This document shows, in pieces, positions 1 to 5,940 of a DNA stretch of 7,184 nt. Below the pieces are notes generated by a model that saw only the letters and a program-made list of their open reading frames with translations, did no database searches and was not told the origin of the DNA. The stretch's first letter is position 1, and each line of letters opens with the position of its first letter. The DNA lies in the NCBI GenBank assembly GCA_030673735.1, contig DAOVIK010000074.1, forward strand, positions 1 through 7,184, given 5' to 3'. This DNA comes from Anaerolineae bacterium. Its GTDB lineage: Bacteria > Chloroflexota > Anaerolineae > Anaerolineales > E44-bin32. A program made the position numbers and the translations under genes.

Positions 1-88
1 GCGAACGGTGACGAAATCAAGAAACGTACGCGAGCGCTACCTGGTGGAATCCAAAAGAATAGCCACCACATAGCCCGGCAAAAGCAAA
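1..88. other. Intergenic sequence downstream of the operon
   Basis: The stretch beyond the operon terminator contains no open frame with a recognisable product on either strand, and I see no convincing promoter or repeat in it. It may be the spacer before a neighbouring gene lying outside the window. Bases 79-88 form the T-rich tail of the terminator on the minus strand. Confidence 0.4.
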
Positions 89-113
89 CAGGAGCACGAA
101 ATACGTGCTCCTG
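79..113 (-). terminator. Rho-independent terminator of the transporter operon
   Basis: A perfect 10-bp inverted repeat (89-98 pairing with 104-113, CAGGAGCACG / CGTGCTCCTG) surrounds a 5-base loop. Read on the minus strand, the stem is followed at once by the T-rich tail TTTGCTTTTGC. It starts 22 bases after the stop codon of the last permease, the expected place for the end of the transcript. The plus-strand side of the stem lacks a T-run, so it should act only on minus-strand transcription. Confidence 0.85.
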
Positions 114-135
114 CCAAGATGCGAACCTTTGCGCG

Positions 136-1404
136 CTACTCTTTGATGTACGGTTGCCCGTCGGCGGCAGGCATCTGCCCGCGTCCCACAACGCCAGCCA
201 GCACGATCATGGTGATCAGGTACGGCGTCATGAGTAGGAATTCCGAGGGGATCTTGACGCGCAGCAGCGCCAGGCTGGCTGCCAGCGCGTCTGAGAAACC
301 GAACAGCAAGCCAGCCACCATGGCTCCCAACGGGGTCCAGTTGCCAAAGATCATCGCCGCCAGGGCGATGAAGCCGCGGCCGGCGGTCATCGCCGAATCG
401 AAGCGGCCAACCGAGCCGAGCGTGAAGTATGCTCCGGCGAATCCGGCCATCATGCCGCCCAGGATCACGGCCATGTAGCGTGTCTTGAAGACGTTGATGC
501 CCAGCGTATCGGCTGCCTTGGGATGCTCTCCCACCGAGCGCAGCCTCAACCCCCAGCGTGTCTTGAAGAGCAGGAACGTGAGCAAGATCACGAAGATGAT
601 CATCGAGTAAATGAAGATGTTGTGCCGGAACAAGACCGGTCCCAGGACTGGAATCTGGCCGAGGACGGGAATCTCATACGGCTTGAAGATTCCCGAGGAG
701 TTGATTTCGGGATACGCCTGCATGAACTTCGCCGAGACGAACGACGTGATCCCGACAGCGAAGATGTTGATCACCGTCCCGGAAATGATCTGATCGGTGC
801 GATACTTGATCGACATCACGGCGTGCACAAGTCCGAGCAGTCCGCCGGTAAGCACGGCGGCCAGCAATCCGAACCACAGCGTGCCTAGGCTGCCCACGAT
901 GGTTCCAACCATCGCCGCCGTAAGCATCATGCCCTCGATGGCAATGTTCACCACCCCGGCGCGCTCGCATAAGATACCACTCATCGCGCCGATCGTCAGC
1001 GGCACCGAACGGATGAACATGATGCGCAGCATTCCGGCCAGGTTGAGCCTCCCTCCTGATGCCGCCCAGGAGAGGAAGGCGAAGATGAACATGCCACCGA
1101 TCAACGCAAATGCCAACCCGGTCAGGTTCTTGAAACCGCGCACAAGCTGGTAGGCGCCAACGACCGCGCAGCCGACGGCCAGGATGCGCAGCGCGTTGAG
1201 CGTGTTGAACTCCCAATCCTCGACCACGACCGTTGATCCGCCGGGATATAGGCGCATGGTCGAGGTCATCTCGGGATCCAAGCCACGCATGAATACCAGC
1301 CAGATCAGCAGTGCCACGCCCAGGAAGACGATCCCCAACACGCGCCTTCTGGTTTGGGATACGTAGATTTCGCCCGTTTCTTTGGTCAGCGTCTCGGCGC
1401 TCAT
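136..1404 (-). CDS. nupQ: ABC transporter permease, NupQ-like (BPD_transp_2 family), with N-terminal extension
   Basis: Second inner-membrane channel subunit of the BMP-type importer (422 aa). The family core is clear from about residue 133: SVPLTIGAMSGILCERAGVV, then NIAIEGMML (153-161), and later the pattern RSVGEHPKAADTLGIN and GRGFIALAAMIFG, all typical of YufQ/NupQ-like permeases of the branched-chain amino acid/simple-sugar class. Family members such as B. subtilis NupQ are about 320 aa. This one has roughly 100 extra N-terminal residues with three hydrophobic segments (about 22-39, 69-88, 94-113) and a polar stretch between the first two. The ATG is preceded by an AGGGAG-type ribosome site at 1413-1418, and only 4 bases separate it from the stop of the preceding permease, so the two are probably translationally coupled and form a heterodimer. 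The symbol is by homology to nucleoside importers; the substrate is not proven. It is the last gene before the terminator. Confidence 0.9.
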   Translation of the reverse strand: MSAETLTKETGEIYVSQTRRRVLGIVFLGVALLIWLVFMRGLDPEMTSTMRLYPGGSTVVVEDWEFNTLNALRILAVGCAVVGAYQLVRGFKNLTGLAFALIGGMFIFAFLSWAASGGRLNLAGMLRIMFIRSVPLTIGAMSGILCERAGVVNIAIEGMMLTAAMVGTIVGSLGTLWFGLLAAVLTGGLLGLVHAVMSIKYRTDQIISGTVINIFAVGITSFVSAKFMQAYPEINSSGIFKPYEIPVLGQIPVLGPVLFRHNIFIYSMIIFVILLTFLLFKTRWGLRLRSVGEHPKAADTLGINVFKTRYMAVILGGMMAGFAGAYFTLGSVGRFDSAMTAGRGFIALAAMIFGNWTPLGAMVAGLLFGFSDALAASLALLRVKIPSEFLLMTPYLITMIVLAGVVGRGQMPAADGQPYIKE

Positions 1405-1408
1405 GGGG

Positions 1409-2683
1409 TCAGCTCCCTCCCCAACCGCTCACGCGAACCCCGGGCTCTTCTTCCTTGGGTTCCTTGAGGCGGAAGATGGTACGGATGATCGCCGGCGCGG
1501 CGATGAACGCCAGGATCATAGCCTGCATCACCGAGATGATGTCAATTGGGATTCCGGCCACGGCTTGCATCCGGGTTGCGCCAGTGCGCAGTGTGCCGAA
1601 TAGCAGGGCTGATAAAACCACTCCCACAGGATGATTCCGCCCGAGCAGCGCCAGGGCGATGGCGTCGAAGCCATACCCCGGAGAGAAGGATTGCGAGAGA
1701 TGGTGGTTCAACCCGAGCAGCTCATTGGCTCCCGCCATCCCCGCCAGCGCCCCTGACAGGGACATTGCCAGAACCGTGTTCTTGAGGATGTTCATGCCGG
1801 CGTAGCGGGCGGCATGCGGGTTGGCGCCCACGGTGCGCAGTTCAAATCCCCATTTGGTCTTGAACAGGAACCAGTACACCAGGGCCGCAATGCCCAGAGC
1901 GATGAAGAAGCCCGTGTGAAAGCGGATCGGAGGTTCGAAGAAGCGCGGCAGCTCGGCGCTTTCCTCGATGATCGGGCTCAGCGGATTGGTCGATCCCTCA
2001 CGCTTCATCGGTATTCGCAAGAGCCACTCGGTGAGACGGAATGCCACGTAGTTCATCATGATCGTATTGATAACCTCGTGGCCGCCGGTGAGGGCTTTCA
2101 AGAGGCCGGGGATGAAGCCCCAAAGCGCACCTCCCAACGCCCCTGCCAGGAACGCGAACGGGAAGTGGATGTAAGCCGGCAGCCCTTTGAATGTGTATCC
2201 GACCCAGACGGAGAAGATTCCCCCCATGAAAAGCTGCCCCTCCACGCCAATATTGAAGAGCCCGGTCCGGAAACCCAATGATACGGCCAGCCCGGCGAAT
2301 ATGTAGGGAATCGACTTCACCAGGCTCTCGAAAACGGGATTGATCGCCCTTCGGATTTCGCGCGGATCTCCGCTTTCAATAGCCTCGGAGATCCTGGCTG
2401 GGCTGCCTAGTGCTCCGGTGAAGAGGGTCACATAGCCTTCCCAGGCAGCCTTGAATCCATTGCCGATGGCTTGAAGGGGGGATTCAGCAAACGTTGAATA
2501 GACTTCTTCGGTGGACAGGGCGATAAGCACGCCGCCCAGTAAAAGACCGCAGATGATCGCCAGGATGGGGATTATCAAGGAACTCTGGCTGACTTCTTCG
2601 AAGAAGATGCCGACCTTGGATTTCACATCCACCTTCGGCTTTTCGTTGGTTTCTTTCTTCGGTGTTTTTTCGGCGTCTGTCAT
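1409..2683 (-). CDS. nupP: ABC transporter permease, NupP-like (BPD_transp_2 family)
   Basis: First channel subunit of the importer (424 aa from this start). After a Lys/Glu-rich cytoplasmic head of about 35 residues comes a hydrophobic segment (about 36-56), a long polar stretch to about 120, and then the conserved core. Core marks are FNIGVEGQ (143-150), HEVINTIMMNYVAF, the cytoplasmic loop VGANPHAARYAGMN (coupling to the ATPase in this family) and GYGFDAIALALLGRNHPVGV near the C terminus. It is longer than B. subtilis NupP (about 350 aa), mainly through the N-terminal part. I chose ATG at 2683 because GAGG at 2693-2696 lies 9 bases upstream; a GTG at 2698 would add five residues but overlaps that ribosome site. 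It starts 45 bases after the ATPase gene and ends 4 bases before the next permease. NupP-type permeases pair with NupQ; nucleoside transport is inferred from the family. Confidence 0.9.
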   Translation of the reverse strand: MTDAEKTPKKETNEKPKVDVKSKVGIFFEEVSQSSLIIPILAIICGLLLGGVLIALSTEEVYSTFAESPLQAIGNGFKAAWEGYVTLFTGALGSPARISEAIESGDPREIRRAINPVFESLVKSIPYIFAGLAVSLGFRTGLFNIGVEGQLFMGGIFSVWVGYTFKGLPAYIHFPFAFLAGALGGALWGFIPGLLKALTGGHEVINTIMMNYVAFRLTEWLLRIPMKREGSTNPLSPIIEESAELPRFFEPPIRFHTGFFIALGIAALVYWFLFKTKWGFELRTVGANPHAARYAGMNILKNTVLAMSLSGALAGMAGANELLGLNHHLSQSFSPGYGFDAIALALLGRNHPVGVVLSALLFGTLRTGATRMQAVAGIPIDIISVMQAMILAFIAAPAIIRTIFRLKEPKEEEPGVRVSGWGGS

Positions 2684-2728
2684 AGGACCGAACCTCACGA
2701 GGTCTACTCGATCAAAGGCGGTCGCCCG

Positions 2729-4255
2729 CTACGTTTCCTGACCTTCGGCCTGAATGCCGGCCATCAGCAATCCGATGCTCTCTTTGGTAGCATCTTCAAT
2801 GGCCACGATGTCTAAAACCTGCCCCCGATACATGACCGCAATGCGGTCAGAGAGCTGCATGATCTCATCCAGCTCCGTTGAAACCAGTACCACCGCCACG
2901 CCCTGATCTCGCTTCTCAATCAGGCGGCCGTGTATGTATTCGATCGATCCCACGTCCAGACCGCGTGTGGGCTGAGCAGCAACCAGCAATTTGATGGGAC
3001 GCGATAGCTCGCGCGCCACGATCACCTTCTGCTGGTTTCCACCTGACAAGGTGCCCAAACCCACAAGGGGGGAGGGGGTGCGGATGTCGAAGGCTTCGAT
3101 CAGGTCCTTTGAATTTTCCAGAATCGCCTCTGGCTGTATGACCGCACGCCTTGTGAATGGCTTGATGTAGTAGGTGTTGAGCACCAAGTTGTCGGTCACC
3201 GGGTATGTGAGTACCAAACCGTCGCGCTGGCGATCTTCGGGGATATGCGCCGATCCCAGTTCTGTGATCTGGCGCGGCGTGCTACGCGTGATGTCCGTCC
3301 CGAGCAGCTCGATGCGGCCCTCGACCGGATGCCGCAATCCGGTCAGCGCTTCTATCAACTCGGTTTGCCCGTTGCCCTGCACCCCGGCGATCCCGAGTAT
3401 CTCCCCCGCCTTGACCTCGAATGAGACACCATTCACGGTCAGGGCGTTTCGATCATCAAGCACCTTGAGATTCTGGACCCGCATCGTCAAATCCGTGGGC
3501 TTGGCTTTTGTTTTTTCGACTTCCAGGACCACGTCCCGCCCCACCATCATCGAGGCCAGCTTCCTCTTATCCGCTTCCTCGGGCGAGGTGGTGCCGATGA
3601 CCTTGCCATCGCGGATTACCGTGATGCGGTCGGCGACTTCGAGCACCTCCCGCAGTTTGTGGGTGATGAAGATAATCGATTTGCCACTCTCGGCCAACGA
3701 GCGCATGATGCGGAACAGTTGATTGGCCTCTTGCGGAGTAAGCACCGAAGTGGGCTCGTCAAAGATGAGGATCTCGGCTTCACGGTACAGGAGCTTGATA
3801 ATTTCCACCCGCTGTTGAACGCCTACGGGCAATGTACTGACCATTGCGCCAGGATCGACCTCCAATCCGTAGGTGCTGGATATGTCCCTGATGCGTGCCG
3901 CCGTAGATTCACGATCTAAGATGCCGCCAAATTTCGTTGGCTCATCCCCCAGCATGACATTTTCGGTGACCGTGAACACCGGAATGAGCATGAAGTGCTG
4001 GTGCACCATGCCGATCCCGCCGCGAATCGCGTCGCGCGAGGATTCGATCTCCACGCTCTTGCCTCGAATGTAGATCTCGCCTTCGTCAGGATGGTACAGC
4101 CCATAGAGGATGTTCATCAACGTTGTTTTCCCGGCGCCGTTCTCGCCCAACATGCCGTGGATCTCCCCCTCTTCCAGCGAAAAACTGATCTTGTCATTAG
4201 CCAAGACACCCGGGAAACGCTTGGTGATCGATTTGAGTTCGAGGATTGGGGCCAT
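2729..4255 (-). CDS. nupO: Double-domain ABC importer ATPase, NupO-like
   Basis: Cytoplasmic energy-coupling subunit with two fused nucleotide-binding domains (508 aa, normal for the YufO/RbsA/MglA class). Domain 1: Walker A GENGAGKT (37-44), Q-loop Q86, signature LPVGVQ (142-147), Walker B ILIFDE (162-167), switch His H199. Domain 2: Walker A position GVQGNGQT (291-298), where Lys is replaced by Gln; signature LSGGNQQ (403-409); Walker B position LLVAAQ (423-428), without the Asp-Glu pair; switch position T460 instead of His. Thus one composite ATP site is complete and the other degenerate, as usual in this family. GIGMVHQHFML and AAQPTRGLDVGSIEYIH are typical of BMP-linked ATPases rather than ribose ones. 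The ATG has GAGG five bases upstream. It follows the binding-protein gene after a 216-base gap with a hairpin and precedes the two permeases. Nucleoside import is inferred from gene context. Confidence 0.93.
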   Translation of the reverse strand: MAPILELKSITKRFPGVLANDKISFSLEEGEIHGMLGENGAGKTTLMNILYGLYHPDEGEIYIRGKSVEIESSRDAIRGGIGMVHQHFMLIPVFTVTENVMLGDEPTKFGGILDRESTAARIRDISSTYGLEVDPGAMVSTLPVGVQQRVEIIKLLYREAEILIFDEPTSVLTPQEANQLFRIMRSLAESGKSIIFITHKLREVLEVADRITVIRDGKVIGTTSPEEADKRKLASMMVGRDVVLEVEKTKAKPTDLTMRVQNLKVLDDRNALTVNGVSFEVKAGEILGIAGVQGNGQTELIEALTGLRHPVEGRIELLGTDITRSTPRQITELGSAHIPEDRQRDGLVLTYPVTDNLVLNTYYIKPFTRRAVIQPEAILENSKDLIEAFDIRTPSPLVGLGTLSGGNQQKVIVARELSRPIKLLVAAQPTRGLDVGSIEYIHGRLIEKRDQGVAVVLVSTELDEIMQLSDRIAVMYRGQVLDIVAIEDATKESIGLLMAGIQAEGQET

Positions 4256-4413
4256 ATGAGCCTCATCACTTGCACGCGGAGAATTGCTGGCGTCGATGAC
4301 TGCAGGGAAGAATCGAACTCGCCTATTACAGCATAGATTGCCGCAGCGAGCAACTCAGCCAGGCCGCGGAGGCAGATGCAGTTCCTGTCAACATACACAG
4401 CCCGATATATGAG

Positions 4414-4444
4414 ACAAGAGCCAGGAGAAATTCCTGGCTCTTGT
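4414..4444 (-). terminator. Intra-operon hairpin (attenuator or mRNA stabiliser) after the binding-protein gene
   Basis: A perfect 13-bp inverted repeat (4414-4426 with 4432-4444; arms ACAAGAGCCAGGA / TCCTGGCTCTTGT) with a 5-base loop begins 27 bases after the stop of the BMP lipoprotein gene. On the minus strand it is followed by CTCATATATC, which is AT-rich but not a true T-run. It is therefore more likely a partial terminator or a 3'-end protecting stem than a full stop. Such an element between a binding protein and its membrane partners is common in ABC importer operons, where the binding protein is needed in excess. I found no convincing new promoter between it and the ATPase gene. Confidence 0.7.
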
Positions 4445-4471
4445 GTCTTGATCCCTATCTGGTGTCTGTCG

Positions 4472-5590
4472 CTACTCCACCGCCTCACGGGGGAACGCCG
4501 CGCTCACTGCACCAGAGATGATATCGGCAGCAAGCGCCTCGATCTCAGCCATGAGCGAGGCCGGAACTAGGTCAATCCATTCCGAGCCCACGGCCAAACC
4601 CACACGGCCGTTCTCTAGGTTGGCGAAGTAGAGGCCACCTTCAAACGTGCCTCCGACCATGGCGTTGATCTGATCGAAGACCACCAGGTCCATGCGCTTC
4701 AGGGCGCTGCCGAGCACGTACTCGGCGTACTCGGGGAAGAAGGAGCTCCAGTCGGTGTCTACGCCGATGAGCAGGCCGGCGTCACGCTCGGCCATTACAG
4801 CCAGGCTTCCCGCACCAACGGGACCAGCAACCGGCATGATGATGTCGGCGCCCGCATCGAGCAGCGTCTCGGTCATCGTGCGGCCCTTGTCGGTGTCGAA
4901 GAAGTCACCGGTGAAGAGACCTTCCTGGGCGACCGGGTCCCAGCCCGCGAGCGTCACATCGGTTCCATGGGCTTCGTTGTAGGCCTGGATGCCCATGTAG
5001 TAGCCATCGCTGAAGGCGGTGACCGGCGGGATGTTGATGCCGGCGTACACGCCGACGATCCCGGTCTCGGTCATCCCTGCGGCCAGGTAGCCAGCCAGCA
5101 TGGTTGCCTGTTCGATTGAATATAGGCTGCCCAGCAAGTTGTCCGCGGTATCCCAAGTGTCGATGCCCGCAAAGAGCACGTCCGGGTTCTCGGTTGCCGC
5201 GACCAACAAGGCATCGTTGAGTAGGTAGCCAACGCCGAAGATCATGTCGCAGTCTTCCTCAACGAAGGTGTTGAGGTTCGGCGCGTAGTCGGCCTCACCA
5301 GTGGACTCGAGGAAGCGAATCTCGACGCCAAGATCTACATTGGCGCGCTCCATCCCTATCCAAGCGAACTGGTTGAAGGAGCGGTCGTCGGTGCCGCCGG
5401 TATCAGAGACCTGGCACGCCTTAACGCCTACCCCTGGGCGCGGTGTCGGGGTCGCGGTCGGCACTGGGGGCTCGGTCTCCTCTGGCGGCTCAGTAACCTC
5501 TGGCGTGGGAGTGTCTGCTGCACCACACCCAGCCACCAAGAGGGCCACCACTGCTAGGAGAGCAAAGGTGGCGAAAAGTTTGCCTTTCAT
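4472..5590 (-). CDS. bmpA: BMP/PnrA-family substrate-binding lipoprotein
   Basis: Extracytoplasmic receptor of the importer (372 aa; nupN is the B. subtilis counterpart). It starts with a lipoprotein signal: Lys at 2 and 4, a hydrophobic core and lipobox VAGC with C22 as the lipidated residue. A Thr/Pro/Glu-rich spacer (about 26-53) then holds the domain away from the membrane. The BMP domain (Pfam Bmp) follows: VSDTGGTDDRSFN (61-73), GVGYLLNDAL (119-128), AGIDTW (141-146), SIEQATMLAGYLAAGM (158-173), a GINIPPVTAFSDGYYMGIQA region (184-203), then PVAGPVGAG, GVDTDW and GSALKRM, all at family-conserved positions. In the PnrA group the Asp/Asn/aromatic residues of these motifs bind purine nucleosides, so that substrate is likely but unproven. 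The ATG at 5590 is chosen because GGAGGAGG (5596-5603) sits five bases upstream and gives a clean signal peptide. An in-frame GTG at 5665 would add 25 polar residues and is unlikely. Confidence 0.93.
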   Translation of the reverse strand: MKGKLFATFALLAVVALLVAGCGAADTPTPEVTEPPEETEPPVPTATPTPRPGVGVKACQVSDTGGTDDRSFNQFAWIGMERANVDLGVEIRFLESTGEADYAPNLNTFVEEDCDMIFGVGYLLNDALLVAATENPDVLFAGIDTWDTADNLLGSLYSIEQATMLAGYLAAGMTETGIVGVYAGINIPPVTAFSDGYYMGIQAYNEAHGTDVTLAGWDPVAQEGLFTGDFFDTDKGRTMTETLLDAGADIIMPVAGPVGAGSLAVMAERDAGLLIGVDTDWSSFFPEYAEYVLGSALKRMDLVVFDQINAMVGGTFEGGLYFANLENGRVGLAVGSEWIDLVPASLMAEIEALAADIISGAVSAAFPREAVE

Positions 5591-5595
5591 TGATT

Positions 5596-5611
5596 CCTCC
5601 TCCATTGGAAG
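5596..5611 (-). promoter_or_regulatory. Strong Shine-Dalgarno with a possible masking hairpin
   Basis: The sequence GGAGGAGG lies five bases before the ATG of the binding-protein gene and fixes that start. Directly upstream, CTTCC (5607-5611) can pair with the first GGAGG (5599-5603) across a 3-base loop, with one G-U pair, which would partly cover the ribosome site. A second copy, GGAAG (5613-5617), can also pair with CTTCC and would compete. The ribosome site is certain enough; the masking hairpin is an inference from complementarity only. Confidence 0.6.
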
Positions 5612-5624
5612 TCTTCCGGATTTT

Positions 5625-5672
5625 GGAAAGGGATCCCTCAGGTATTTCCCTGATGCTCTCGTCACCCTTTCC
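5625..5672 (-). promoter_or_regulatory. Nested stem structure in the 5' leader of the binding-protein gene (possible cis-regulatory RNA)
   Basis: On the minus strand GGAAAGGG (5665-5672) and CCCTTTCC (5625-5632) form a perfect 8-bp outer stem enclosing 32 bases. Inside it TCAGG (5649-5653) pairs with CCTGA (5638-5642) around a 6-base loop, leaving unpaired joining segments GTGACGAGAGCA-like on one side and AGGGAT-like on the other. A 10-base palindrome AGGGATCCCT (5629-5638) could form a competing fold. The element ends 21 bases before the Shine-Dalgarno. It does not match the purine, 2'-dG, glycine, TPP, SAM or c-di-GMP riboswitch consensus sequences I can recall. It could be a regulatory leader or only an mRNA stabilising structure. 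Confidence 0.4.
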
Positions 5673-5691
5673 GTTGTACGAAGGCGCGCGA

Positions 5692-5718
5692 ATACTCTTA
5701 GTTGCGAGTATCACTCGC
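5692..5718. promoter_or_regulatory. Overlapping inverted repeats just downstream of the promoter (operator candidate)
   Basis: Two perfect inverted repeats share bases. GCGAGT-ATC-ACTCGC occupies 5704-5718 (6-bp arms, 3-base centre) and ATACTC-N8-GAGTAT occupies 5692-5711. They fall about 8 to 35 bases after the expected transcription start of the promoter at 5733-5761. That is a usual place for a repressor operator, and the first repeat would also form a hairpin at the very 5' end of the transcript. No regulator gene is in the window, so the protein that might bind is unknown. Confidence 0.4.
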
Positions 5719-5732
5719 CGGACACCGCAGAA

Positions 5733-5761
5733 ATCATAGCACGAGATTGGGCATGGCGCAA
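5733..5761 (-). promoter_or_regulatory. Extended -10 sigma-70-type promoter of the transporter operon
   Basis: On the minus strand, TATGAT (5733-5738, five of six matches to TATAAT) is preceded by TGC, giving an extended -10, and 17 bases further upstream lies TTGCGC (5756-5761, a weak -35 with TTG intact). Transcription would start near 5726, giving a leader of roughly 136 bases before the ATG at 5590. It is the best promoter-like signal in the 349-base gap, which holds no gene. Confidence 0.6.
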
Positions 5762-5833
5762 TCCTAAGCAAGCGCACGATTCTTCAGCCTGCATTTCCTC
5801 GGAGTGGTTCATAGATTCCGTGCCTATAAACCT

Positions 5834-5861
5834 ATACTAAGCATGAGGACAAGACGTTCAA
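5834..5861 (-). promoter_or_regulatory. Weak second promoter candidate for the transporter operon
   Basis: On the minus strand TTGAAC (5856-5861) and TAGTAT (5834-5839) are spaced by 16 bases, four of six matches each. It lies about 100 bases upstream of the better promoter. In AT-richer sequence such matches occur by chance, so this is tentative. Confidence 0.2.
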
Positions 5862-5904
5862 CCTGCGCATCCGGAGTTTTGCTATCGATGCATATCTGCC
5901 GACT

Positions 5905-5940
5905 CAATAAAACCCTTGCAGCGCTCTACAGCGAGCCTGC
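5905..5940 (-). terminator. Probable weak terminator after the BMP-like lipoprotein
   Basis: Starting with the G of the TAG stop, GCAGGCTC (5933-5940) pairs with GAGC (5923-5926) plus CTGC (5918-5921), an 8-bp stem with one bulged base (5922) and a 6-base loop. AAGGG and then TTTTATT (5906-5912) follow on the minus strand. The T-run sits five bases away from the stem, so termination is likely incomplete. It separates the ftsK-lipoprotein unit from the transporter promoter. Confidence 0.45.

Noticed and set aside
119..1153. Plus-strand open frames of 119-121 codons opposite the second permease
   Set aside because: They are antisense shadows of a well-supported membrane protein gene, have low-complexity composition, no ribosome sites and no recognisable motifs. 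The same holds for the other plus-strand frames across the window.
3065..3079. G-run in the ATPase gene as a G-quadruplex or slippage site
   Set aside because: Only two G runs are present, and the reading frame continues unbroken through a normal ABC domain, so there is no sign of a frameshift.
4363..4391. Promoter for the ATPase gene based on a perfect TTGACA at 4386-4391
   Set aside because: At 16-18 bases downstream the sequence is GC-rich (CGCGGC region) with no -10-like hexamer.
5591..5665. GTG at 5665 as a longer start of the binding-protein gene
   Set aside because: It would put 25 polar residues before a complete lipoprotein signal peptide and lacks a properly spaced ribosome site, while ATG at 5590 has GGAGGAGG five bases upstream.
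5625..5672. Assigning the leader to the purine or 2'-dG riboswitch class
   Set aside because: Although a nucleoside importer follows, the three-way junction with two loop-capped stems and the conserved junction bases of those classes are not visible.
5692..5711. CIRCE (HrcA) operator
   Set aside because: The consensus is TTAGCACTC-N9-GAGTGCTAA; here the arms are ATACTC and GAGTAT with an 8-base spacer, and no heat-shock gene follows.
5713..5814. 33-codon minus-strand frame starting MNHSEEMQAEESC
   Set aside because: It overlaps the promoter for the transporter operon, has only a weak GGAA upstream and resembles nothing known.
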